In this document: one piece after another, positions 26,755 through 35,001 of the stretch
Layout of the letters: every line of letters starts with the position of its first letter
Numbering within the stretch: position 1 is the first letter of the stretch
Assembly (NCBI RefSeq): GCF_900113175.1
Contig: NZ_FOOK01000012.1
Location: 2,771 to 66,770, forward strand
Direction: 5' to 3'
Source: Planifilum fulgidum
Lineage (GTDB): Bacteria; Bacillota; Bacilli; Thermoactinomycetales; DSM-44946
DNA length: 64,000 nt
The notes under the pieces: model-generated
What the model saw: only the letters and a program-made list of their open reading frames with translations
Database searches by the model: none
What the model was told of the DNA's origin: nothing
Program-made: the position numbers and the translations under genes

Positions 26755-27515
26755 ATGGAGACCCTACTGGAGACCCGTGATTTGACCGTCTCTTTCGGGG
26801 GCATGTCGCCGTCAACGGGGTGAGCGTCAACATCCCAAAAAACCGCCTCACGTCCATCATCGGTCCCAACGGCGCGGGAAAGACCACCTTTTTCAACCTG
26901 CTGAGCGGGCAACTGAAGCCGACCCGGGGGAGCATCCGGTTTAAGGGGCGGGACATCACCCGCCTCTCTCCGCACGCCCGGACCCGGGAGGGGATCGGCC
27001 GTTCCTTCCAGATCACCAACGTGTTTCCCGGCCTGACGGTCCGGGAGAACGTCCGGCTGGCGGTCCAATCCCGCATGGGCATCCGCTATCCGATGTGGAC
27101 CCGGGCCGACAAATACCCGAAAGTGGAGGAAAAGACGACGCATTGGCTGAGGATGGTTCGCCTCCTGCCCAAGGAGAATCTGCCGGCCAAAAATTTGACC
27201 CACGGGGAGCAACGCCAACTGGAAATCGCCATGCTCCTCGCCCTGGAAACGGAGCTGCTTTTGCTGGATGAGCCGACCGCCGGCATGTCCCGGGAAGAGG
27301 TGCCGGCCATCCTGGAGCTGCTCCGCCTTCTGAAGGAGGGAGGGGAACGGACCCTTCTCCTGATCGAACACAAGATGGACCTGGTTCTCAACCTTTCGGA
27401 CCGGGTGTTGGTGCTGGCCGGCGGAAGTCTTCTGGCGGAGGGAACGCCGGAGGAGATCATGAGGGACGAACGGGTGCAATCGGTCTACTTGGGAGGGGTT
27501 GTTCATGCTCCTTGA
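26755..27515 (+). CDS. ABC importer ATPase (LivG-like), frameshift near the N-terminus
   Basis: The ATG at 26755 follows GGAGGGATGA and encodes METLLETRDLTVSFGG, the normal start of a LivG protein. The frame is then lost at a G5 run (26797-26801). From there the next frame supplies the expected VAVNGVSV and the rest: Walker A GPNGAGKTT, THGEQRQLEIAMLLA signature, Walker B LLLLDEPTAGM and the H-loop IEHKMD. One more G would make an intact ~253-residue protein. Without it, only initiation at the internal GTG 26820 would be possible, losing the first strand. Confidence 0.85.
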
Positions 27516-28206
27516 GTTGAGGGATCTCCACACCGTGATCGGACGGCACCACATCCTGCAGGGGGTTTCCTTCGGGGTTCCCCGGGGGGAGGTGACGGTG
27601 CTTCTGGGGAGGAACGGTGCGGGGAAGAGCACGACGCTCCGGTCGATCATGGGGCTTTCCCCGGTGGTGCGGGGGGAGGTACGGTTTGAAGGGGAGGCGA
27701 TCCAGTTCCTGCCCACCCATGTGATCGCCCGGAAGGGGATCGGATATGTTCCCGAGGATATGGGCCTTTTCGGCGATCTGACGGTGGAAGAAAATCTGAA
27801 GTTGGCCATGGGAAAGGAAGATCCCCCCGCGGCGGAGCGGCTCGCATGGATTCTCGGGCTCTTTTCCGACTTGAAGATGTATTGGCGGCGAAAAAGCGGA
27901 GATTTGAGCGGGGGACAGAAACAGATGCTGTCGATCGCCCGGGCCTTCGTCCAGAACCGGTCTCTTCTGCTGATCGACGAACCGAGCAAGGGGCTCTCTC
28001 CCATCATGGTGGGCAAAATGGTCGAAGGGATCCGGGAGATCAAGGAGCGGACCACCATTTTGTTGGTGGAGCAGAACTTTTCCATGGCCCGGGCCGTGGG
28101 CGATCGGTTTGTGATCCTGGACGGCGGCCGCTGCGTCCATAGCGGCCCGATGGAAGAATTGAAAAGGGACAAGGAATTGCAGAGGCGGTTTTTGGGAATC
28201 GCCTGA
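27505..28206 (+). CDS. ABC importer ATPase (LivF-like)
   Basis: A 233-residue ATPase with Walker A GRNGAGKST, signature DLSGGQKQMLSIARA, Walker B SLLLIDEPSKGLSP and VEQNFSMA. ATG 27505 lies 7 bp after GGGAGGGG and overlaps the livG-like 3' end by 11 bases. It would pair with the LivG-like ATPase to power the LivH/LivM-type channel. Confidence 0.92.
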   Translation: MLLELRDLHTVIGRHHILQGVSFGVPRGEVTVLLGRNGAGKSTTLRSIMGLSPVVRGEVRFEGEAIQFLPTHVIARKGIGYVPEDMGLFGDLTVEENLKLAMGKEDPPAAERLAWILGLFSDLKMYWRRKSGDLSGGQKQMLSIARAFVQNRSLLLIDEPSKGLSPIMVGKMVEGIREIKERTTILLVEQNFSMARAVGDRFVILDGGRCVHSGPMEELKRDKELQRRFLGIA

Positions 28207-28266
28207 GGCGATTCCGCAGGGCCGTTTTGAAAGGGAGTTTCCGCGGGGAAGTGGGTGTGGGTCCGC

Positions 28267-29127
28267 ATGGACATTGTGATCAATCTGATCATCAACGGTT
28301 TGGCGACGGGAATGCTGCTTTTTCTCCTGGCCGCGGGATTGACTCTCATTTTCGGTCTCATGCACGTGCTCAATTTCGCCCACGGCGGCCTGTTCGTCTG
28401 GGGCGCCTATGCCGGAGTGTGGCTGTATCTTTGGACCGGGAGTTTTGCTGCGGGGCTTTTGGGCGCCTGTTCGGCCGGGCTGCTCTTGGGCTTTGTCATG
28501 GAACGCCTGATTATCCGGCCGGTTTACGGGGATCCCACGCGGCAGATTTTGATCACGCTCGGTGTGATGCTGGTGCTGAGCGAACTGGTGAAGGTATTCT
28601 GGGGTTCCAACCAGATCAGCGTTCCGCCCCTCGACTTCCTGGAGGGCAGCTGGCGGATCGGCGAGATCGTCCTCATCAAGTACCGGGTGTTTGTCATAAC
28701 GGCGGGGGTTTTGATCTTTGCGCTGCTGCAGGGGCTTTTGAAGAAGACGCGGGTGGGGCTGATCATCCGGGCGGGCGCGATCCATCGCGAGATGGTGGAA
28801 TCGCTGGGTATCAATGTTAAACGATATTTTTTGTTGGTGTTCATGCTGGGAGCCGCACTGGCGGCGTTGGCCGGCGTGCTGTTCGCTCCCTATTCGGGCG
28901 CGATTTATGCGGAAATGGGGATGGAGTACGCGATTCTCGCCTTCATCGTCGTGGTGGTGGGGGGACTGGGCAGTGTGTCCGGTTCCGCTTTGGCGGCGCT
29001 GATGGTGGGGCTGGCCAGCGCCTTCATGAATTATTTTCTTCCCGATGCCGCTTTGGCGGTCAACATGCTGCTGATGGCGGCGGTGCTCCTGTTCAAACCG
29101 TCCGGCCTGTTCGGAGCGAGGGGGTGA
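28267..29127 (+). CDS. ABC importer permease (LivH-like)
   Basis: A 286-residue integral membrane protein with about eight segments and the LivH hallmarks GLTLIFGLMHVLNFAHGG near the N-terminus and VVVGGLGSVSGSALAAL near the C-terminus. ATG 28267 is preceded by a weak site (GGGTGTGG); an in-frame start 12 bases earlier is an alternative. It is followed after 4 bp by the second permease. Confidence 0.92.
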   Translation: MDIVINLIINGLATGMLLFLLAAGLTLIFGLMHVLNFAHGGLFVWGAYAGVWLYLWTGSFAAGLLGACSAGLLLGFVMERLIIRPVYGDPTRQILITLGVMLVLSELVKVFWGSNQISVPPLDFLEGSWRIGEIVLIKYRVFVITAGVLIFALLQGLLKKTRVGLIIRAGAIHREMVESLGINVKRYFLLVFMLGAALAALAGVLFAPYSGAIYAEMGMEYAILAFIVVVVGGLGSVSGSALAALMVGLASAFMNYFLPDAALAVNMLLMAAVLLFKPSGLFGARG

Positions 29128-29131
29128 GGGG

Positions 29132-30136
29132 ATGGTTCGGCGAATCGCCGCTTTCCGGTCGCGGCTTCTATGCGGCGGCATCACGGCGCTTCTTTTTTTG
29201 CTTCCCTTCTTGACCGATTCCCGCAGCCTCTTGATTCTGCTGACGCAGATATTCATCTTTGCCGTTTTTGCCATGAGTTACGATCTGCTGTTGGGATACA
29301 CCGGCATCGTTTCCTTCGGCCATGCGATGTTTTTCGGAATCGGGGCCTACACCGTCGGGATCTGGATGAAGCGGGGGGAAGCGACGACGGAGAGCTTTTT
29401 GCTCTCCATCCTGGTGACGATCGCCCTGGCCGCGTTGGTCAGTTATCTGGTGGGCATGTTGTCCCTGCGGCTGAAAAGCCACTATTACGCCATGCTGACC
29501 CTGGCCTTCGCCGGTTTGTTTCAGGTGGCGGCGGAGAAATGGCGTGGCCTCACCATGGGCAATGACGGGTTCACCTTTTCGGTCCCCGATTGGCTGCGGG
29601 ACCGGGAAACCGTCTATTTCATCGCCCTGTTTTTCATGATTTTCGCCTTTTACTTCCTGCTTCGATTCACCCGGTCGCCGATGGGGCGGGTGCTGCAGGC
29701 GATCCGGGAGAATGAGCAGCGGACGGAAGCCCTGGGATATCGGGTGCTCGATTACAAAGTGGCGGCCAGCGTCCTGTCGGGGATTCTCGCCGGCCTCAGC
29801 GGACTGATGTACGGATTGACCCTCCGCTTCGTCAACACGTCGGTTTTTTCCGTCGAGATCACCCTGGACGTGCTGCTGATGACCATCATCGGCGGTGTCG
29901 GCACCCTGGTGGGGGGCATCGTCGGGGCGGCGCTGATCGAGCTGACGCACGATGCGCTGACCGATTTGGCCAAGGTGCACCCGCTGTTCGAGCGATGGAT
30001 CATTTTGTTCGGCATCGTGTACATTTTGGCTGTCCTCTTTTTTCCCAAAGGGATTGTCGGAACGCTCCAAAATTGGCGGTTCGCCCGCCCGGTGCGGAGA
30101 GAACCCGATGCCGGATTTGAGGGGGAGAAGGTCTGA
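29132..30136 (+). CDS. ABC importer permease (LivM-like)
   Basis: A 334-residue membrane protein with LivM features: YDLLLGYTGIVSFGHAMFFG near the N-terminus, AIRENEQRTEALGY in the cytoplasmic loop and IIGGVGTLVGGIVGA near the end. The stop codon overlaps the ATG of the condensing-enzyme gene by one base, so importer and enzyme are translationally coupled. Confidence 0.92.
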   Translation: MVRRIAAFRSRLLCGGITALLFLLPFLTDSRSLLILLTQIFIFAVFAMSYDLLLGYTGIVSFGHAMFFGIGAYTVGIWMKRGEATTESFLLSILVTIALAALVSYLVGMLSLRLKSHYYAMLTLAFAGLFQVAAEKWRGLTMGNDGFTFSVPDWLRDRETVYFIALFFMIFAFYFLLRFTRSPMGRVLQAIRENEQRTEALGYRVLDYKVAASVLSGILAGLSGLMYGLTLRFVNTSVFSVEITLDVLLMTIIGGVGTLVGGIVGAALIELTHDALTDLAKVHPLFERWIILFGIVYILAVLFFPKGIVGTLQNWRFARPVRREPDAGFEGEKV

Positions 30137-31173
30137 TGGCGACCCGCGAGAGGATCGGCATCCTGGCCACCGGCGTCTATCTTCCGGAACGGGTGATGAC
30201 GGGGCGGGAGATAGCGGCGGCCGCCGGCCTGCCGGTGGAGGTGGTGGAAAAAAAGATGGGGATCGTGCAGAAACCGGTACCCGGAGATGACGATCACACC
30301 TGTGAGATGGGGGCCCGCGCCGCCCGGAGGGCCATCGCCGGGGCGGGAATCGATCCGGAGGAGATCGATGTGGTCGTTTACGTCGGTGAAGAGTACAAGG
30401 AATACCCCGTTTGGACCGCGGGGATTCACCTGCAGCGGCTGGTGGGGGCGAGGCGGGCCTGGGCCTTCGACGTGTCCCAGCGCTGCGGGACGTTCATTCT
30501 GGGGCTCAAGTTGGCGAAGGACATGATGCGCGCCGATCCGTCGGTCCGCACGGTGCTCCTGGCCGGCGGATACCGAAATGTGGACTTGGTGGATTACCGG
30601 AACGAGCGAACCCGGTTCCTGTTCAATCTGGCAGCCGGAGCGGGGGCGGCGATTCTGCGGCGGGGTTTGTCCCGAAACGAAGTGCTGGAAAGTCACATCA
30701 TCACCGACGGCTCCTTCTCCGAGGACGTGGTGATCCGGGCCGGGGGAACCAAGAAGCCGCTGACTCCGGAGGGGATCGCCCGGGGGGATCACCTGCTGGA
30801 TGTCCCGGATCCCCGGGGGATGCGGCGGCGGCTGGAGGAGCGGTCGATCCGCAACTTTCTCGAGGCGATCCGGCAAGCCTTGGCCAAGAGCGGTTATACG
30901 GAGCGGGACATCGATTATCTCGGCATTCTTCACATGAAGCGGTCGGCCCACGAACGGGTTCTGGAGGAGCTGGGGCTGTCCGGGGACCAGACGATTTATC
31001 TGGATCATTACGGACACATCGGGCAGTTCGATCCCGTTTTGTCCCTGGAGCTGGGGCTCCGGGAGAAAAAAATCCGGGAAGGGGATCTGGTCGTCCTCGT
31101 CAGCGCGGGGATCGGTTATGCCTGGGGGGCGACGGTGATCCGGTGGGGAGAAGGAACGTCCAAGGAGGGTTGA
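30136..31173 (+). CDS. KAS-III-like (FabH-fold) condensing enzyme or acyltransferase
   Basis: A 345-residue thiolase-fold protein with a FabH-like opening (IGILATGVYLPERVMTG) and active-site Cys117 in FDVSQRCGTFILG. The second catalytic residue appears as His266 (LGILHMKRSAH). The Asn of the canonical Cys-His-Asn triad is replaced by His294 (DHYGHIGQFDP). It lacks the HQAN motif. It is therefore unlikely to be the housekeeping FabH and may condense or transfer the acyl group made by the nearby CoA ligase. It is coupled to the importer genes and 3 bp upstream of a hydrolase gene. Confidence 0.85.
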   Translation: MATRERIGILATGVYLPERVMTGREIAAAAGLPVEVVEKKMGIVQKPVPGDDDHTCEMGARAARRAIAGAGIDPEEIDVVVYVGEEYKEYPVWTAGIHLQRLVGARRAWAFDVSQRCGTFILGLKLAKDMMRADPSVRTVLLAGGYRNVDLVDYRNERTRFLFNLAAGAGAAILRRGLSRNEVLESHIITDGSFSEDVVIRAGGTKKPLTPEGIARGDHLLDVPDPRGMRRRLEERSIRNFLEAIRQALAKSGYTERDIDYLGILHMKRSAHERVLEELGLSGDQTIYLDHYGHIGQFDPVLSLELGLREKKIREGDLVVLVSAGIGYAWGATVIRWGEGTSKEG

Positions 31174-31176
31174 ACC

Positions 31177-32070
31177 ATGAAACCGATTCGCATCGGCACG
31201 GTGGAACTTTCCAACGGGGAGAAGCTGGGGTATCGAATGCGGGAGGGAGGGGAACGGGCGCTGGTCCTGATCCACGGAAATATGACTTCTTCCGCCCATT
31301 GGGACCTGGTCCTGGAGCGAATCGACGAGCGGTTCAAGGTGTATGCCGTCGATCTGCGGGGATTCGGCCTTTCCACCTATCGCCGTCCGGTGGAGTCCCT
31401 TCGGGATTTTGCGGCCGATGTGAAGGAGTGGATCGACGCCCTGGGACTGAATCGCTATTCGGTCATGGGCTGGTCAATGGGAGGCGGAGTGGCCATGCAT
31501 CTGGCGGCGGATCGCCCGGAGCAGGTGGAAAAACTGATTCTCCTCGCGTCGGTGTCGACCCGGGGCTACCCCTTTTATGAGACCGATGACAAGGGGCAGC
31601 CCACGGGCCGGCGGCTTAGGACCAAAGAGGAGATCGCCGCCGACCCGGGAAAGACGCTTCCGATCCTCCGCGCCCTGAAGCGGCGGGACAAGGAGTTTCT
31701 GCGCAAGTTGTGGGAAACGCTCATTTACACCCATCGCCGCCCCGATCCGGATCGGTATGAGGCGTATCTGGAGGACATGCTGACCCAGCGGAATTTGGCG
31801 GAGGTGTATCACGCGCTGAATACCTTCAACATCAGCGATCGGCACAACGGGCTGGTGGGCGGGACGGGGGAGGCGAAGCGGATCGTCGCTCCCACCCTCG
31901 TGCTGTGGGGGGATCGCGACCGCGTCGTGCCGGAGAGGATGGCTTTGGAGATTGTGGAGGACATCGGGCCGGGCGCCCGGCCGGTCGGCCTGACCGATTG
32001 CGGCCATTCCCCGCTGGTGGATGATCCGGATCAGCTGTTGGATCGGGTGACGCAGTTTCTCGATGAATAG
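31177..32070 (+). CDS. Alpha/beta hydrolase
   Basis: A 297-residue alpha/beta-hydrolase-fold protein without a signal peptide. It has an oxyanion region (VLIHGNMTSSAHW), a nucleophile elbow GWSMGGG, Asp in LWGDRDRVVPE and His in DCGHSPLVDDP, giving a Ser-Asp-His triad. The insertion of about 60 residues after the third helix forms a cap. It is the last gene of the importer operon and might hydrolyse an ester or thioester linked to the transported substrate. It is convergent with the PHB-depolymerase-family gene 16 bp away. Confidence 0.9.
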   Translation: MKPIRIGTVELSNGEKLGYRMREGGERALVLIHGNMTSSAHWDLVLERIDERFKVYAVDLRGFGLSTYRRPVESLRDFAADVKEWIDALGLNRYSVMGWSMGGGVAMHLAADRPEQVEKLILLASVSTRGYPFYETDDKGQPTGRRLRTKEEIAADPGKTLPILRALKRRDKEFLRKLWETLIYTHRRPDPDRYEAYLEDMLTQRNLAEVYHALNTFNISDRHNGLVGGTGEAKRIVAPTLVLWGDRDRVVPERMALEIVEDIGPGARPVGLTDCGHSPLVDDPDQLLDRVTQFLDE

Positions 32071-32086
32071 GGGGTGCAAAGCTTCT

Positions 32087-33073
32087 TCAGCGGGAGGAGA
32101 AGAATTCCCACAGGATGCGGCTGGCCTCCGGCCCCCGGGAATCGGTGTAGGTCCCGGAGGCGCTTCCCCCGGACCAGGCGTGCCCCAACCCGTTTACGAT
32201 CCATTTTTCCAGCAGGCGGTTCCCGTGACGGTCGTTGTAGATGTAACGGGTGTAGGTCCGTCCGTTGGCGCTTCCGGTGATGGTTTGATCCGCGGCGGCG
32301 TCCACCGACCCATTGTCGCTAAAGTCGTCGGCGTAATCGTTGGTCTGGGCCCATTGGGCGAGGGTTTGGTGGCCGTTGATGGGGGAGACGGTGTAGTCGG
32401 CGGTCCCGTGGAGGACGAGGACCGGCATCAACCGGCTGTTGCCGCCCATTTCCCTGTAGGCCAAATACCCCTTCGCGTCCGGATCCGGCTCTCCGTACAG
32501 CATGGCCATCGTCGCCTCCAGCAGGGAGTTGGCCGCGTCGTATTCCAAACCGGAATGAACGGCCACCCCGCGGAAAACATCGGGATAGGCGGCGCCCATG
32601 ATCACGCTCATGGCTCCCCCCGCCGAGAACCCGGCGACATAGACCCGGTTTCCGTCGATCCGGTAGCGGCTCTTCACCCAGTCCACCATTCCCTTGATGA
32701 CGGCCGGTTCTCCGGATCCCCGGTGCTGGTTGGCGTCCAAAAACCAGTTCCAACAGCGGTTAATGTTGGCAGAGGGATTCATCTCCGGGTAAAGGACGAT
32801 GAAATTCTCTTCTTCCGCCAGCCGATTCATCTGCGTACCCGCCGCAAAGTCATCGGCGTTCTGGGTGCAGCCGTGAAGCATGACCATGAGGGGAACCGGT
32901 TCCCCCCTATAGCCTCCGGGAACATACACTTTGAAATGGAATCCGCCTCCATACTCATGGCGGGTGAAGCTCCCGGCGGCCAAAACCGGTTTGGTTTCCG
33001 CCGTCAATGCCGCACCGGTCAAGAGTGTGAGGACAAGAATCCAGACGATGCGTTTCCAATTCGGGGAAGCCAC
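32087..33073 (-). CDS. Secreted PHB-depolymerase-family esterase
   Basis: A 328-residue exported protein: GTG start, signal peptide to about residue 33 (VLA-AGS), then an esterase-PHB/LpqC-type alpha/beta hydrolase domain. It has LMVMLHGCTQNADDFA (oxyanion), the nucleophile elbow GFSAGGAMS, VLHGTADYTV (acid) and GLGHAWSGG (His). The family cleaves polyhydroxybutyrate, feruloyl or other esters outside the cell. GAGGAG lies 11 bp before the GTG, and a TATAAT is seen at 33115-33120 on this strand. It abuts, but is convergent to, the importer operon, so it may feed it with released acids; this link is speculation. Confidence 0.9.
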   Translation of the reverse strand: MASPNWKRIVWILVLTLLTGAALTAETKPVLAAGSFTRHEYGGGFHFKVYVPGGYRGEPVPLMVMLHGCTQNADDFAAGTQMNRLAEEENFIVLYPEMNPSANINRCWNWFLDANQHRGSGEPAVIKGMVDWVKSRYRIDGNRVYVAGFSAGGAMSVIMGAAYPDVFRGVAVHSGLEYDAANSLLEATMAMLYGEPDPDAKGYLAYREMGGNSRLMPVLVLHGTADYTVSPINGHQTLAQWAQTNDYADDFSDNGSVDAAADQTITGSANGRTYTRYIYNDRHGNRLLEKWIVNGLGHAWSGGSASGTYTDSRGPEASRILWEFFSSR

Positions 33074-33183
33074 CGTGACGGCATCTCCTCGTTACAATCG
33101 TCAATCTATTCAAAATTATAATTCGAATCGTCACAAACCAATTGCAAACCGGTTACAGAAGGAGTGGAGTGCCAAGGATAAAG

Positions 33184-33207
33184 AAAACCCGGACGAAGCC
33201 GTCCGGG
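33184..33207 (-). terminator. Terminator of the treP-treC operon
   Basis: An 8-bp stem CCCGGACG/CGTCCGGG with a 4-base loop is followed on the minus strand by TTTTCTTT. Confidence 0.8.
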
Positions 33208-33234
33208 ATTTCATGTGCGCCCGGGGGCGCCGCG

Positions 33235-34899
33235 TCACCGGGTGAAGTGGAAGACGACGGATTCATAGGGTCTAAGGAGAATCCGCCTGAAATCGGAGGG
33301 GGCGTCTTCGTAGTTGGCGATGAGCACCCGGTGTTTCCAGCGGGCGAAGGGAAGGCCCTCGGGCAGGTGAAATTCGGTCTCCTTTTCGGAAAAGTTGTTT
33401 ACGACCAGAAGCGCCTCGCCTTCCAGACTGCGCGTATAGGCCCACAGGCGGGGATGGTCTTCCAAAAGGAGTTCGTATTTTCCGTAGGTGATGATATCGT
33501 AGTCTTTCCTCAGCCGGATCAGTTTTTTGTAGTGATGGAGGATGGAACGCGGATCCTTGAGTTCCTTTTCCACGTTGATCTCTTTGTAGTTGGGAGCGAC
33601 TTTGATCCAGGGCTCGACGGTGGAAAATCCGGCGTATTTTTCGCTGTTCCACTGCATGGGCGTGCGCGCGTTGTCCCGGGATTTTTGCTTGATGGCTTCC
33701 ATGACGGCCTTTTTGTCCGGGTGAAGGCGGTAGGCGTTCAATGTTTCCACATCGCGGTATTCATCGATGGATTCAAAATGGGGATTGGTCATGCCGATCT
33801 CTTCGCCCTGGTAAATAAAGGGAGTTCCCTGGAGCATGTGCAGCGCCGTGGCCAGCATGGTGGCCGACTCGCGCCGAAAGACGGTGTCGTTTCCAAACCG
33901 GGAGACGACGCGGGGCTGATCGTGGTTGCACCAGAAAAGGGCGTTCCAACCCCCGCCTTCATGCATCCCCCTTTGCCATTCGGACATCACTTTTTTCAAT
34001 TTCAAGAGGTCGAAGGAGCCTTTCACCCATTTCTCACCGCCGGGATAATCCACCTTCATGTGGTGAAAGCTGAAAATCATGTTCAGTTCCTTCCGGTCCG
34101 GCCGGGAGTATTTCACCCCGTGTTCGATGGTGGTGGAGGACATTTCCCCCACGGTGATCAGGTTGGTGCCTTCCAGCACCTCCCGGTGCATTTCCTGAAG
34201 GAACTCGTGGACCCTGGGGCCGTCGGTGTAAAATTTGCGGCCGTCGTTCATCGGCCCCTCTCCGGTGGCGTCCGGAAAGCGCTGATCCTTGGAGATCAGA
34301 TTGATGACGTCCAGGCGGAATCCCGCGACGCCCATGTCCGCCCAGAATTTCATGATTTTGTAGATTTCCCGCCGCACCCGTTCGTTTTCCCAATTCAGGT
34401 CCGCCTGGGTTTTGTCGAACAGATGCAAGTAGTATTGCTGGGCCGTCTCGTCATACTCCCAGGCGGAACCGCCGAATTTGGAGCGCCAGTTGTTGGGCCG
34501 ATCCCGCCAGATATAAAAGGAGCGGTACGGATTGTCCGGGGATTTGCGGGCCTCCTGAAACCATTTGTGCTCGGTGGACGTGTGGTTGAACACCATGTCC
34601 ATGATGATGCCGATCTTGCGCCGGCGCGCTTCTTCGACCAGCCTTTTGAACTCCTCCATCGTTCCGTAGCGGGGGTCGATGGCGTAATAATCGCTTACGT
34701 CATAGCCGTTGTCCCTTTGCGGAGAGGGATAGATCGGCGTGATCCAGATGTAATCGACGCCCAGATAGGCGAGGTAGTCCAGTTTTTCGATGATGCCCGC
34801 GAGATCTCCGGTGGGTTGGTTTTTGGCGCTGTAAAAGCTTTTGGGGTAGATCTGATAGATGACCGATTTTCTCCAGTCTTCGTTTCTGAGGTTCTTCAT
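33235..34899 (-). CDS. treC: Trehalose-6-phosphate hydrolase (GH13)
   Basis: A 554-residue cytoplasmic GH13 enzyme that splits trehalose 6-phosphate to glucose and glucose 6-phosphate. The catalytic residues are visible: nucleophile Asp197 (GFRLDVIN), acid/base Glu252 (TVGEMSS) and Asp327 (CNHDQPR). The start MKNLRNEDWRKSVIYQIYPKSF is typical of TreA/TreC and related oligo-1,6-glucosidases. The preceding trehalose-type PTS gene in the same operon decides for TreC. ATG after GGAGG. No treR repressor is nearby. Confidence 0.93.
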   Translation of the reverse strand: MKNLRNEDWRKSVIYQIYPKSFYSAKNQPTGDLAGIIEKLDYLAYLGVDYIWITPIYPSPQRDNGYDVSDYYAIDPRYGTMEEFKRLVEEARRRKIGIIMDMVFNHTSTEHKWFQEARKSPDNPYRSFYIWRDRPNNWRSKFGGSAWEYDETAQQYYLHLFDKTQADLNWENERVRREIYKIMKFWADMGVAGFRLDVINLISKDQRFPDATGEGPMNDGRKFYTDGPRVHEFLQEMHREVLEGTNLITVGEMSSTTIEHGVKYSRPDRKELNMIFSFHHMKVDYPGGEKWVKGSFDLLKLKKVMSEWQRGMHEGGGWNALFWCNHDQPRVVSRFGNDTVFRRESATMLATALHMLQGTPFIYQGEEIGMTNPHFESIDEYRDVETLNAYRLHPDKKAVMEAIKQKSRDNARTPMQWNSEKYAGFSTVEPWIKVAPNYKEINVEKELKDPRSILHHYKKLIRLRKDYDIITYGKYELLLEDHPRLWAYTRSLEGEALLVVNNFSEKETEFHLPEGLPFARWKHRVLIANYEDAPSDFRRILLRPYESVVFHFTR

Positions 34900-35001
34900 G
34901 GGGTTCCGCCTCCTTGACTTGATGGCGAGGAGACAAAAGGGAAGGGGCTGGTTTCCGCAAGTGGTTCGTCGGGAAACCGGCCCCGTATCGCCTCCGGGGG
35001 A

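Noticed and set aside
33142-34917. 591-codon + strand frame over the trehalose hydrolase gene
   Set aside because: Antisense shadow; the minus strand has the full GH13 catalytic set.
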